DNA from: Escarpia spicata | Lineage: Eukaryota > Annelida > Polychaeta > Sabellida > Siboglinidae | NCBI GenBank assembly: GCA_963995525.1 | Contig: OZ023211.1 | Location: forward strand, 57,332,329 to 57,396,328 | DNA: 64,000 bases | Direction: 5' to 3' | Shown here: positions 26,203-49,900 of the stretch, piece by piece | Numbering within the stretch: the first letter of the stretch is position 1 | Layout of the letters: each line of letters opens with the position of its first letter | Notes under the pieces: generated by a model | What the model was told of the DNA's origin: nothing | Database searches by the model: none | What the model saw: only the letters and a program-made list of their open reading frames with translations | Translations under genes and position numbers: made by a program

Positions 26203-29200
26203 ACCAAAATAATGCTGTAATGCGAATGAACTAAGACTAGAAAAACAAGAGCATTGCTTTCGTTCTTAATAATATATATGCACGTCTACATCAATAAAGC
26301 ATGCACAATTGAATCTACAGATCGAGGGTCCAACTTTACAAGGTATTTAATGAGAATGAATGTGAGATATAATTAATAATGAAGCACTGTTGCGTAAAAC
26401 AAATTAAAGACCATTACTTTGATCGTCATACTTGAAGCACGACGTTTGAAAGGCCAAACTTTCAACACATTGATTAGAAATTGTGTATAGTTAAATTCAT
26501 GCTTAGACTTGATGCCTCTTATTATAAACTGGTGCCACTGATAATAAGCTGGTGACTGCAATCAACAACAGTGATTTTTTTATTAGTTTCAAATAACGTT
26601 CATGAATACGACGACATTGGATAACGATACTGCATATGTATAATAGTTTTGATTGCGTCTATGTATTGTATATTCCTTTGTGCAGTACTATTATATTTTG
26701 TTTACATTATTTGTATGATTTACACAAAAATATTTACAATTATAAAGTACACCTGTACATGCTCCATCTGAAATAAATATATTGAATTACAGGACAGGTG
26801 CTTATAGAACGATATGGAACCCTCGAGGCGAAAGGAAAAGCGGGGTTTCGAGAAAGTCGTCTTATGTCGCAGAGAAGTGAAAATGGCATTGTAGCAGGAT
26901 ACACGTTAGTACAAATAGAAAAACGAGACCCAAAACCGGGTCCGCTTGAAATAAGTTATTAAGTCAGCGAGCGAAACGGCTTAAGTTGTAGTAAAGTGTC
27001 ACCTGCATAACAGTGCGACGTTGACCAGTGAAACAAGTAAAAAGCAATGGTCCAAAGGCAGAACGTTGAAGAACGCTACATTAAGTACGGAGTGCAGATG
27101 AAAGTCAGTTTCCCTATTCCCATTCTTTGGTGTAGCGTATCGGCCTCTAAGAAAGAGAAACTGACACTACGGAATCATTTCCATTTTTATTCACCATTAT
27201 TCAAGTACACCTGTACTGCCAATCAGAACCGTTGTTCTGCCGTCCTAATGGGATTATACAAAACAGTTGCGTTAGTCAGTTGACTGTAACAATATTAAAC
27301 ATAATGTAAATATACGAATTAGTCAATAAAGTTGCTGTAAATGCCAATAAAATAAATACTGCGGAATTAAATTATTTTGCTGCAGGTATTTGTCTCTTAG
27401 ACGTTACCGTACACTTGGTGCATATTTAACACACATGTATACAATCAGTTTATAAAAGAGCTTCGCTCCGCATAAATACAACAGTTAAAACCAACAATAC
27501 ATCATCGTAAAACTCCGGATAGATATTTGACAAAATCGTCGCTACATTCCTTAGCAATGATTGTATTAAACAACAGATAATTTAAAAACTCAGCAAAGCC
27601 AGCCGATAACTGGATTAACTATTTATGCTACCTCAACAGAACCTGGCTTCCGCCAATTGCATAATATTGTCGGTGTATTTTTCGATGTAGAAAGTTTTGG
27701 TTACTAGTGGAATGTGCTAAGAACTGCTGTCAACAGTCTTACACTAATAATGTAGAGGAAATAAACGTTGTGGCCTACTGAACATTAAACAAACAGTTTG
27801 TCAAAAATTGGGACACATGTCCTGGCAGTGTACCTTTAATGTTTTGCGTACTAAATGCCAAGGGCTTTATACATCTGGGCCGAACATGCAATATGTAATG
27901 CAGTATGTGCCAAGCCAGTACTCGCAAGCATTCAACTTTGTGACGTTTGCACTGGGAGGTTAATACTTGTTCTATCCTGGTTTCAATGCAATCCAGCTAC
28001 TAAAACTCGATGCTGTTGTTATTTAACAATTCAAGTAATATTATGTGCAGTGATGTAGCAAAACAGTAAAACAGGAATGTATCATGCCCATGCCCATGCC
28101 ACAAGAAAACTCTTATTCATATTCCAGCAGCAAACGAAACTGCTTCATCGACGCATCCAACCAACATGTGAAATGGCAATCCGTGACGTGTTACTGGGTG
28201 AAACGAGTTCTAACACGTGACAGTGTTAAGAATTTGTACGATATCGTCTCGTTGTTTTTTCTTTGTCTTCGTCACTGCGTCACGGCGAACGAATTGCACG
28301 CTGTCGTCTTTCACGGTGTCGACAAAGAATAAGTACTTCCGCTTCCGGCGCAACCGGAAGCATTTACATATAGCCGGCAAACGAAATACGATGTGAGGCG
28401 ACGACTGTAGATTTTCATCAACAGAGGTTCCGTTCTTAAAGATCTTTATGATCCTCATTTTGTATCCAACAAGGTTCTTGGTTCTCCCTTCCTGTTCTAC
28501 TTGTCCTTCAAAAACTGAAAGATGGAAAACAAAACATATTAGTGATACGATATCTAGGTTTCTTTCAAAGATCCGGACATATATTTTTCAGTATCACTTT
28601 GAAGAACGTTTAAATTGTCTCTGTTTTGTAAAGCCTGCTGATACATCATTAAAAACATGCTAGATGTACTATTCCACGAATAACACAGTGCACGATCATA
28701 AAATGTTATTATTGGCATGCATGGCACTATACAAAATGTAATTATTATGGCGGGGATATATATATATGGCAATATAAAAATAACAAATCTTTGACCGAGA
28801 AAATACTCAAATGCCTACAATATGTTCCCTTTAATAAATATTAAAAGAAAGTAACGCCAACATGTTCCCTTGCATTGACAACGCTTTGCATCTAATTTGT
28901 CACGGCTGCAACAATGACTTATCCATGATCACAAAAAGAAAGATGGCCGTCCACGTGAAATGCACAGAACGCACTACAAAGCTATCAGCTAATAGTTGTC
29001 TAATACAGTCACAGGAGGATTCAGAGAGGCCTGGGGAACGTGACCCCTAGACCTATAGAATTCGGCCGCGCTTTGCGCTAGACTTTTTGAATGTGCCCCA
29101 TTACGTGTCCCCTAGACGTTCTGAATTTAAGAACGTCGCAGCGAAGGATTTTCAACAGCACAACCCCCCGCCTTCCGATGTAAGGATCCAGCAGCGTAGT

Positions 29201-30523
29201 CCTGTTGAAACTCATGCCCACCCAATATGAATTTGGTTCGGCCGCCAGTGGGTTTTTCGCGACCCTCAAGGGGGTTCAACTGGAGGTTTCGCCCCCCTCC
29301 CCCCCCCCCCCCCCCCCCGACTACCCTCTCTGGTTCCGGCCATGACAGTTTTTCCTCTTTGTCCCTGAAGTCTGGATAGTTTAACCATGAAACTCGTTCC
29401 CTTTCAAGCCAACCCCCTCCATCCAAAACGAGGCGTTACTACGACGACGTCATATCACGTGGGTAGTGATTACGTGGAAATCACAAATTACGCGGAAATC
29501 ACGTCATCGCTGCAAAGCATTACCTCACCGAGACAAATATATTTCCTAGCAATAAATGTATTACCTGTAGAATATTTAAAGAAACATTTGAATCATACTT
29601 AACGTTGTTGTCGGATAGATTAATTTCACACTTTTTAAAACAAATTACCTATTGAAATAAGTGGGTGGTTCAATGTTGCGGGGATACTTTGTATAATAGA
29701 AATTAGATTGGATATGAATTTTATCTATTGTTTAAATGTGACGCTCTTCAACAGCAAAGACGTGTTTTTCTACCATGACAGTTTAGTAATCTACTTAATA
29801 CCATTATTCAATTATATCCGTTTCACCCACCGTGACAACCAAATTGTCATTATCAGAACCAGTTAGTTTACTCACGACCGGAGAAACCTGTGTAGGGGTG
29901 CAGTTTTTAATATATTATTGCATGCATTTATTACCTGTAAAATATTAACGTGGGCAACTGCGGATGTGTGCCACGCCATAGGTTGACATTAACTCACCTG
30001 TTATTAAATGTCGAAACATAAATGCTTGTGTTGGTGTTAATCTAACAGAATATTACCAATATCACGTACCTACTATAACAAGCGTAACTTGTTGTGTTTT
30101 GAAGATATTTTTCAACACCAAGCGGTGATAAAAATTCTACAGATAATATGCAGGCCGAATTGTTCATAAGCATTGCGGCCCGATTACACGAACGAGTAAT
30201 TGTCCGATTTGGGGGCGACCAATCTGACACGTCGTTTCTTGGTACAAACAAGACACGACGCACCCGACAACAAGTTGCCCGACAATCGGACATTTACTCT
30301 CTCGTGTATACCAGCTTTTATTCTGCAATGGAAAACAAACACATCTAGTAGTGAGACAACACGCTATCTGGCATTGATGTTTCGACATCGGTCGTGGTGC
30401 TGACAAGTTAGTACCTAGTGCTTTCCGACAGAAGAGCCGTCGAATTCTGCGTGGCTTGAATCGTCCGGGGCATGCTGGACAGTGCGTACGAAGTGCGTGT
30501 GTTCCCTTTGGCCTTCTGCTTAC

Positions 30524-40428
<9,905 letters not shown>

Positions 40429-40493
40429 TTTTATGTTTCTGTACATTCTCTTTCAAGTAATCTTGCTTGTGCTGGATATCCACATACAGCTCA

Positions 40494-40501
40494 CTTTTAT
40501 A
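40494..40501 (-). promoter_or_regulatory. TATA box of the galaxin-like gene
   Basis: TATAAAAG on the minus strand, 66 bp upstream of the ATG at 40428. This predicts transcription start near 40465 and a 5' UTR of about 35-40 bases. Its placement independently supports exon 1. Confidence 0.6.
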
Positions 40502-40523
40502 TTCGACTCTTCTCATGGTAAAC

Positions 40524-40760
40524 ACATTAATTTTAGGATATTACATCATCCGTTTTTCCAAAAGAATGCCTCGGTACTATCATCACCGGTAGTTCCGAAC
40601 CCCGATCAACACAAACGGCAGATTCCACGCAGGCACACGTGTATGGAAATGTCAGGTATTGCTATTGTTATCGCGATGACATTGGAATAGTCATTGCAAC
40701 ATAATTGGCCGATTGGTTATAGGGTATTGCTGTCGTCCAATAAAAGTGTTTTCAGAGCGT
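40524..40760. repeat. Galaxin promoter-upstream segment, copy 1 of a diverged direct repeat
   Basis: Matches 42614-42866 in the same orientation: TTTAGGATATTACATCA, GGAAATGTC, and an AATTGG..CGATTGGTT-like block followed by GTCGTCCAATA. Roughly 70-75% similar by eye. Confidence 0.55.
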
Positions 40761-40769
40761 GGTGAATAG

Positions 40770-42550
40770 GTCTGGCGTCCCCGTGGTAAGCAAGCGGAAG
40801 TCAACTTGTAATTCCCAGGATGCAAGACAAGTCACATGAACCGAAGGCTTCAAGACGCCCGGGGCACCTGTCACAATGTTGGCAGGGAAGTCCCCAAATG
40901 AGGGTTACCTTTCAGAAGCGCTCGTAGGTCAACCAATGTGTATTGTCTAGGTGTTAGGTGGGTGCGTCAAGAGTCACAACCTCCCACATGTCTTAGGGTC
41001 AACCTCAGACCCGTTACAAGTTGTGATAGTATGTCTCCTTCGAAATCCACTTCCCACCTAGTTTTAGCCAACCTCCCGCCAATGTTTACAGCACAACGTC
41101 CGAGCTCCCACGTCCTGTCTCACCTCCCCTCTCTAAAGCGGCGTCATGTTTCCGAATTGACCGATCTTTAATATACCCTTTATGTTGTTTGGGAGGATAC
41201 ACTCTACTCATTGCTGGATACCATTGTTGCCAACTAAACGCCATATCAGAAAGTGAATTGGTGCTTCTGTTCTAATGCGACAACTTTACCTAATACCATA
41301 TTTTTTTTTTTAATATGGGCTTATATGTGTCCACAAGAAGGAGATCCAAATGCAGGGGTTGATCCAGAGAGGGTAGTCTAGGGGGGCCAAAAAACTCCAA
41401 TTGCACCCTTTGAGGATTGGTGGTATCAGCCGGAGCTTCAGCACGCATCCGCTGTCGGGTTTCGGATCACAACATCAGAAGACAGGGTTGGGTTCTGGTC
41501 AACATTTTTCGCCGCCGCACCACCGTAGCTTCAGTTTTCTAACCTACACCAGAGCACATTCCAAATGTCTACGGGGTACCTAACGGGGGCACATTGAAAA
41601 AGGTCTAGGGGTCACGCCAAATTCCAAAAGTCTAGGGGGAATGTGCTGGATCTGCCTATGAAGTGATGATGTGGGTTCATCTACAGGGTCGTCCCTCTTC
41701 TGCAAAATATTGTATCCTTATAGGCCTTATATTAGTCGGAAAACTTACGATCGATACCAAAGTACGTTCCACTTTCGCCATACAAAATAATCCTAGTGGA
41801 GTTTGACTCCCGTCCATAGAATAGGCTGTAGACGTCAGCCAGCTCAACTTAAAAGGGTATATTTTGACATAAGTGTCACTCTTATTTGGCCAAGGAGAGT
41901 ATAATATGTCATTCACTATAATTATTGGCAGTGTTGGGAGCCCAGCGGAATTCCTTGATAACAAAAATGATTATAATTCAATAAAACAATGCCTGAATTA
42001 AGCCCAATTAATTAATTATTTAATTACCCGAACGCCATTAATCAATAATCCTATTAATAGTATTCCATATAATCTACCATCTTAAGAGTAGAGCGTTTGT
42101 TGGGAGTTTCAGTGATTGGTAAATTAAAAACATTATAATGATACACGTGCTCATTCAAGCACGTTCCACGAGGCAACATTTTAAACAGGAATCGCAGATC
42201 TGCCGTTTTCAAACTATTTTGGATGCCCTTTCCCAAAGTCGGTTCTCTTTCTAATGTCCAGTCATCACACTATAATTTATATCACGGGATGAATCTAGGA
42301 TATCACCTTGTGTTGTATGTCGGGAACCTGCATGCATTTTGTTCGGCCTGTACGTTGTAGGTTGTTGCCCCATAACACAGGTTTTTTCCGATGATAATGT
42401 AAGCGTATAATTTGTATGCAAATACACGATCATAGGTCACGATCATAAATCACATGGTGCAGCGACTACGTTTCCGGGGGAAACTTCCTTGGTCACCATA
42501 GACTTGTTTGCATGGGGGTTATGAAAAGTTTTCCACCGGAGCCAGCTGAC
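40770..42550. other. Intergenic DNA, no gene recognised
   Basis: Apart from the hAT-like element at 41353-41663 I see no exon, RNA gene or clear repeat. Short open frames at 40938-41171 and 41677-41964 have no recognisable composition or splice context. Confidence 0.4.
41353..41663. mobile_element. hAT-like MITE, about 310 bp
   Basis: Ends CAGGGGTTGATCCAGA and, inverted, CATAGGCAGATCCAGCA, of the widespread hAT type. Internal sequence is the reverse complement of the family at 36345-36571 and 5778-6085. No convincing 8-bp target duplication is left. Confidence 0.55.
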
Positions 42551-42561
42551 AGTTGGCCTAC

Positions 42562-42603
42562 CTGTCTGGAATATTAAGCTTATGCATAGGATATAGTTAG
42601 CAT
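42562..42603 (-). pseudogene. Relic of a duplicated galaxin signal-peptide exon
   Basis: Sits next to the duplicated upstream segment, as exon 1 does. ATG at 42603, then a hydrophobic stretch (ILCISLIFQT) that needs one frameshift from the ATG frame, ending ACA G|GTAGGC. It resembles exon 1 (VLMFSRLIQ G|GTGAGT), including the TTCCAGAC word. No downstream exons were found for it. Confidence 0.35.
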
Positions 42604-42613
42604 TTGCGGTAGT

Positions 42614-42866
42614 ATTAATTAACTTTAGGATATAACATCAACCAGTTTTTCTAACAGACGTCATCTGTACCATCACCCGTTGTCTAGACCCCCTACAAAA
42701 AACTAAGAAAATTATTGTCATTATTGAATCGATGGAAATGTCGATGGTGTCATTGTGACCGATATGTTGTTGGACACCTGAATACATCAAACGTCATAGC
42801 GCAATTGGTCGGTTTTCTTCGGGGTGTTGGGTTGTTTTCGTCCAGTAGGAAAGTGTCGATTGTTTC
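42614..42866. repeat. Galaxin promoter-upstream segment, copy 2
   Basis: Direct-repeat partner of 40524-40760. The TATA-containing part between it and the exon-1 relic at 42562-42603 is missing. Confidence 0.55.
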
Positions 42867-43730
42867 GGGAGAGTCACTACCAAGAGGTCCAATAGAAAAC
42901 TAGTATAAATACTTCCGGGAATACACCTCTACCCTTATGTAATACTTGAAAGTCCACTCAATAATGACACATATACAAAAATTGCGTAGATCTTTCAAGC
43001 AACAATAACATATTGCGTTTCCAATAGGAAATAATTCTACCGATCGTTTTTTTTAAAAAACGTCGAAACTTTACATGGCTACCACTGGCGCCAGTCTGGA
43101 GTGTCGATGTTTGCTAGAAATCGTAGACTTCTACGCTAGTGTAATATTCTAGCACGACCAAAACAACAGCGAGAAAATACAATGCATGTCTATCTAACAT
43201 TACCGTAAATGCATGTTCGTCAGAAACCGTTTACATCATATTTGAATGATTTTATGATTGTAACATTAATTAATGGTAAGAAATGCATCCACGCAGTTCT
43301 TACAATGGCGTTCCACTTCATTCGTCTACAACAGCCTAAAGTGGCAATACACTACGTCTATCGTACTCCTGACGTCACGGAAGCATTTCGCTTCCAGCAC
43401 TTTCTACCAGGAAGACGACATGCTATTTACTTCTTCTGTTAACACGCACACCCGCGTTGTGTTGCTTCCGCTTGTTTTTATTCCTATCCGCTTTGACCAC
43501 ACCCCCATAAGGCAAACGTACCAAACAATACTCTATAGTATCGGCCGTTGTGTCTCCGAAGTGCTACAACTTCCTATGGTGTCAATCTTTGTCCTAATCT
43601 CCCCAGTCGGGGAATATGGGTTCACCGAAGGTTGATTATGTAGTAAATGTTATATTCAATAACCCGAGTTAAATCTATTTGTTTACAATAATCTTATGTG
43701 AAGGCTATCTTAGTTAATTAGGAATAGTAC

Positions 43731-44453
43731 CAAAAATAGATAAGCGAGCGAAAAATTAACAACTGATCAGAACACGTCCAAAACATGAACACTGATCAAA
43801 GGACCTACAATCACGCCGTTTTTTGTGTTCTGTACGGTTCTGAATGATGTTGGCGGCGGGTACTCAGTACACTAATCTTCCGATTGCGGCGCTGTTTTCC
43901 TCATTTGCATAGGTTCAGACATGCGCACTTCACCATTTCTTGATTTCATGTTATAAGCTCCACCCACTTTCAAACCGCGGCGAAATTGATGTGCTTCGCT
44001 CGCAGCGAAACCGATATATCTCTACGTCGGCGTGACGTCACAATAACGTACGCCACCCAACGGGTCTAAATTCGATGCGTTGGTTGGCTGATATACGTGT
44101 TTGTTACTACTTCGCGTATTTCATTTTAGCAGCCGTTTGAAAGTGGGTGGAGCTTATACCATGAAATCAGAGAGTGGTGCCTCAATCGGTAGATTGGTGA
44201 ACTGTGTCGACGAAACAACATCGTTCGCAGTGTCTAAGACACCGGAACGGGCCCGGTTGTAGGTCCGTTTTTAGTTAATTTTAGGACTGATTATCCGAAA
44301 ACCATTTATATGTTTGAATAGCAGAAAGCTTAAACTTTCAAACGACATCTATATTGTTGGGATTCGACGAACCGTAATGGTACTAGCCGTCGTTCAAAAG
44401 GCGTTTTTGGAACGTGTTTGAATTTTTCATTTTCGCTCGCTTATCTATTTTTG
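43731..44453. mobile_element. Foldback MITE, 723 bp, 24-bp perfect TIRs
   Basis: Both ends read inward CAAAAATAGATAAGCGAGCG plus four more matching A residues. Flanked by a 7-bp direct repeat ATAGTAC (43724-43730 and 44454-44460). Further inverted pairs lie inside: GGACCTACAA near 43800 with TTGTAGGTCC near 44260, and TAAGCTCCACCCACTTTCAAAC near 43955 with its complement near 44130. No coding capacity. Confidence 0.85.
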
Positions 44454-44460
44454 ATAGTAC

Positions 44461-46734
44461 GTATGTGTAACACCAATGTGCAAGGTCGCAGCGCCGCAGT
44501 CCATGATATCCGTGTATTAGTCTAACCAGCAGAAATTGGCGGAGTGAACTAATACTGTAAATATTTCTCATAAGAAGTAAACAAATTATTTAGTGAGGTC
44601 ATATGCATAATCAATACAAATGTCAATGAAATCACACCATACGGTTGTTAGACATGTTGCAATACCAGCAACAGTTTATTTTATAACTATTTCTGTATTT
44701 CTCAATTATAAATTACGGAGAAATATTGTAACGGCCTAGGCTATGAACAATAATATTATTGCAAGTGGTATTTGGCGATACCCGACTTTCAATCTGGAAA
44801 ATTGCATGTCGACATTTTAGTACACTAATTCGGGGGAAGGTTCAAAGATTTTTTTTATTTCTAAATTTATTGACGCCTGCACAGTCAAAGACTTATCGTG
44901 ATGTGATGCTGTTCTTCGCTTCCTCTGCAAAGAGTCGACAGCAGTTTGTTCACGACCAAAGACAAAGTGTTCAAAATGGTCAAAATGCGGTCGCAGTGAT
45001 GTAATGAATTCATTCAGCGAAGACAACAAAGAAACCGTATTGGTTGGAACAGTTTCTTGTCATATGCATACGTTCCATTATCCTTTGTCAGAATATTGCA
45101 ATGACACCGGCTTTCATCTTCGATCTTCGAAAGAATTAGCCTTTCTGCGAGCTCCTGGCCGCTGGGCTTCAGATTGGGTCTTCGCGTTCTTGAAATAGTT
45201 GTCACCGATTTTATCAAGCACGGAGGAAATGGTTGAAGTCTTAACATCAGGTTGGAGAGAAGGAGATTAAGCAAGTGTTGACTCTGTGGACTTTGGCAGA
45301 CTGGCTACTGACGATAGACTGTCGATGGAAGAGGTGCAGCGGAGAACACCAGCGTACGAATGAATGAAGAAAGGGTGTGGCACTCATGATAGACAGGACA
45401 CTATTAACGTACTAAGATGGGAACTTAACCCCAGTATACCGACATTCAATGGGGAACAGCAACATACTCGCCGGAATTCAAGTGTTTTGAGGGGGGCGGC
45501 TGAAGACAGGATTAGTCCCCAAAATTTTGGCAAGGGGTGCACTTGGATGTTTTCGGTGATCTTAAAAAAGTGTGAACGTCAGCATGACCAAAGTGTAACA
45601 CCTATACTGTACACTGCGATACTAGACAAGACGGGTCGGCGTAGTGTTGGAGATTTTTGTGGTCGAAGGGGAATAGTATTGCACATCTCTTTCTTCGCTT
45701 TCGATGAGAGGGGACATTGTTCAACAAAATGTTTTACCACAAGATTAAAATCAAGTATAAACTAGTTCTCTTCTAACTAAACTATGCCTCCAAGCGGAAC
45801 TCTTTTGTATCGGCGAGAGGGGTCCATACCTACCCATTGCCCCCTGCCTATGGACCTGCCAATATGAAGACGAACGTCGAGGTGGTATTGTGGCTGTGTA
45901 ACTAACTAACTAACACCCTCTAAGTTAATTTATGCGAGAAGCATGAGCATGAGAGGCAGACAGATATATTTTGAGATAATCAACTCAGACCTGTGCCACA
46001 TCGACCATCCCCGGTTGCGGAAGAGGTGTGAAGAATATGAACACCATATGTTATTAATTGTAAGTCGCAAAATTATTCATCAAAATGATTTTTCTTTGTT
46101 TCTTTTTCTTGTCTCTTTTCTTTTTCTTCCCCCTCACTGATCTTGCACTGCCGTCTCCAACAACAGTCTTCACTCCCCTCTATCTTTCGCTCTCGATCAC
46201 TTTCCATTTCACTCCCTATGCTTCCAAATCTCTCTTTACCAAATCCTCCCCTGGCATCCCAGTTTAAGTCGTCCTCGCTTCCTTTTCCCTTCCACTCGCC
46301 TAGTCGAGGATCAGCATTGAGGTCAGCCTAACCCCGGACAGACAAGAGGAAAACAACACTCAGATGCTAGCTCATGTATGCATATGTTAATCCGTCATAT
46401 AATTCAACTTGTTCACTCGGTCGAGCGAAACGGGCGGCCTAGAATATAATATTACACAAGTATATGTTATATAACTCGGGTGAACGTGTAGTTGCAACAT
46501 TGTTGAACAATGACACAATTAAATACATGCCCAGTTTATCAGGACAGTTTAGAATATCAATTTACTGAAATAATTATTTTAGAACACCACGCCCGATTGG
46601 CGCTCAACCTTTGGCTTCATATTTTCCTTCAGATCCTCGTGTTCTTCTTTTTGAGTTTGTTCTGTTTCTTTTTACGGATTTTGACAAAATAAAACAATGC
46701 GTATTAAACCGTTTTTTAAATGTTCACTTGTAAT
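44461..46734. other. Intergenic DNA upstream of MED6
   Basis: No gene recognised. The open frame 45364-45765 (133 codons) has no splice partners, family motif or good start context. A pyrimidine-rich stretch lies at 46080-46270 and a short (TAAC)n at 45900-45914. Confidence 0.4.
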
Positions 46735-46900
46735 TGGTGATTTGTTATGTTCCAAACCAGAACAGTTATTCGCGGCGTTTGTTTGATAGCCTTGCAAAGG
46801 CGTCTTTGATCCTCGAAACAGAGCGTAAACCTTTCTTACGCGACACCAGTCAATCAACTTCTGGTCTTCCGCAAGCTTGCAAGAAAGCTTCCGGACGAAA
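46735..46900 (+). promoter_or_regulatory. MED6 promoter / 5' UTR region
   Basis: Less AT-rich than its surroundings, with no TATA box near the ATG. Contains CTTCCGC and, at 46888-46894, CTTCCGG, an ETS-type site common in housekeeping promoters. The start site is not determinable. Confidence 0.35.
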
Positions 46901-46916
46901 ATGTCAACCCCAATGA
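46901..46916 (+). CDS. MED6: MED6 exon 1 (five codons)
   Basis: ATG with A at -3, encoding MSTPM, then A|GTGAGT (phase 1). Phase 1 is exactly what exon 2 requires, joining as ...[12 protein letters not shown], and the length fits the variable N-terminus of MED6. It lies 7.8 kb from exon 2, so it is a good but unproven candidate. Confidence 0.6.
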
Positions 46917-49900
46917 GTGAGTGACATTTATTAGTTGTATGTGTACGAATCAACAGAATATTGTATATATGTTTGGCCAATGTGTTAAGTAAAATATTAC
47001 CTTAATATTTGTACAATTAGCAAATTTTGTGATCTGGTGGTTGTTTGGGCGATGATACCTTCCATTATCGCTCACACAAGTGAAATGGCGTCCCACACTC
47101 GGACACCGGTCCCAGATGGTTCGGCCCAGAAATAATTATAAATTATAATTAGGATGGGTTAATGGCTTTCACGTTCTTTGGCACTTGTATAGAATCCGGA
47201 CCCACCTCGATTTCGCCGTTATAACTTTATGCCTATCTTTAAGTTTAATACCTACTGTCCTCAGACTTAGTGTGTTAGTTCCATCATTCAACATCATCAC
47301 ACTTTCACAGGCATATTTATATTTAAACAAATATTGTGTCTTAGCGCACTTTTCAAGCCCAAATAGCGACTTTGCGCTAGTCTGCACTGCTGCGGTCTTG
47401 CGTTACCTCATCGCGCTCGTAAAATGAGCAATATTGCAGTCTATGTTTACGCAAACCGGGGTGCTATTTACGCCTCAAAAGTGTACTTAGACCCAATATT
47501 CTTAAATGTAAATACATCTGGGATAATGTTGAATAATGGAACTAATGCACTGAGGTATCAAAGTTAGGCTAAACTGAAGTTATAATGGCAAAATCGAGAT
47601 GGGTCTGGATTCTACATAAGTGCCCTACCATTGTATGTTATTTGCTAATAAATGTTATTGCATTTTTGACGAATGTGTCTGCTTTCAACTCAAGAATAAC
47701 TATTATCCGGGTGTTACAATACAAGAATTAATCATCCCTGGTTGTTATTATACAACAAACATTTCCTAGTTAGAATATATGCTAATGGTTATTATGTTAG
47801 CAGACAATTTCCCCAGGACGATACGCAAGTCAAATTAGTTGCAAGTCAGAAGAATATTTCATAAAAAATGTATAATCCAGGTTGTTATTATAGATTGAAC
47901 AAGATTGTCGACCAGTGGCCGGTTGCATGACACACACCCAACTTAGGCGGTCGAATTACACTCAACTCCCTAGATGTCACCTAGCTGGGCAGATGCTTAG
48001 GAAGCGTTGCATGACATTCACCCAGATGTCGCCCAACTAAGTGCTAGTGGCACGATTAACCAATAAGCGGATTACCGCATTTTCAGGGCAAATCTTCCCA
48101 GGGTTCATTTCATCATGGTGGAAGCGAAACCACAGATACGAAATAGGAAAGATAATTTCGTTCACGGCGAGTTAATTGCCCCCATACAGGCTTATGGCAG
48201 GAGCAAAGACACTCCAAGGGCGTTTCAAGACTACACTGTCGAACCGCGACAAGAAGATGGCATGGGACATGGTAGCATCGGACGTTAACGCCATTTCCAA
48301 GTCTCACCGTAGTCATGGCGTAGTGTTGACGAGCTGAAAATGAAATGGCAGAAACTTGCCAGCGATGCGAGGGCAGACCTGGCAAGACGGAAGCACACAG
48401 GGACCACATCGCAAAGACGGAATATATACTGACCCATCAACGCAACCGATGATGTTTGGGAAACTTACCATGGCATAAAACAACCTCATGCTTCATGCTG
48501 TCAGAGAAAGAAAATCCCTCTTCGCGTGCGCTCACACAAAGCTTGCGATACACGATAAATTGTTCTACTAACGGTCGATTATGTTTCAGAATTGTATAGC
48601 CAACAACATTCTGGAAGGAACCAGATGCAAAAAAATCGCAACGAAGTTAATACTTGAACTTTCGGGCGACAAGAATCCCTTTAGGCGATATCCAAATTCC
48701 AAGTTGCCACGAATTTCGTCGACGATTCTGAATAAATCAACTGTTCTGACACGTTACCTTTCAAACAGCTGAAAGTCGTTATATGTATACAGGGGGTTTA
48801 AATTATCTGTAAAAACATGACTTCTTCTTAATTGTCTGCGCCAGTATAAGTCGTGAATGATCGCGGCCATTAATAAAACGCGCTAGGTGGAGTTAGAGCT
48901 GCTCGAGGTTGTCCCAGGAGTTGCGCTTTAATTTGCACGCGAACTCAGCTGGGAGCGTGTCATGCAACTGCCTCTAATGGCTATGTGCCACCTAGGAGCT
49001 AATGACCCTAACTTGGGCAGAATTTGGACTTAGGTGCATGTCATGCATCTGGCCACTGAGCTATAAGCCTCAGACAGCATGCAGACAAGGAAGCCTTTGG
49101 CTGATCGAGAGCCCAACAATTCTTCACCTATATATAACCCTCCCTCGCCAGATAGCTGTCAATTTTTTTTATACATATTGCACGCTGCCAGTATTAACAC
49201 AATACTTTCTCATATCCAACCTACGCTGTTCCTTGACTAATGCTGCATTGTACCCTTTGGTTATACTGCCTTCTTTCAATTTGAAAAAAATATTTCTGTC
49301 ATTATCCTCATAACCATTCATATCTTAAAAACTTATATTTGGTCTCCTCTTAGTCTCCTAGACTCTAGTGTTGTCAACCCACATTCTGATAGGCGTCTTT
49401 CATAACCAAGATCTTTCAGTTCAGGAATCGGCATAGTTGCTCTTCATTGCACTCTTTCTAGCTTATCTATGTCCTTCTTACGATATGGCCTCGGTGCTTG
49501 TACACAATATTCCAAATGTTGCCTAACTATTGCTTTGTACAGTGGTACCATTAACTGTTTCTCCTTATATGTGATATTTCTCCTAATTAGCCCTAGTATT
49601 TGGTTACCCTTTGAAGCAACAATTTCACATTGCTCTGAAACTTTCACGTCAGCACTAACTGTTACTCCTAAGTCTTTTTCTTTTACAGTTTTACCTAATA
49701 TAGTATCCCCCATTATGTATTCTTTCTTCACATGTGCATGTCCTATGTGGATGCATTTACTGTTACACTTCCCAAAATTTAATAACATAAATGTGCCATT
49801 TTTCAAATCATTTGACCAATTTGGCTAGATCATCCTGTATAGTGTGTTTATCTGCAACTGTTTTAACTCTTCTGAACACTTTTGTATCATCTGCGAATTT

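Noticed and set aside
45364..45765. 133-codon open frame upstream of MED6
   Set aside because: No recognisable domain, poor composition and no flanking exon pattern.
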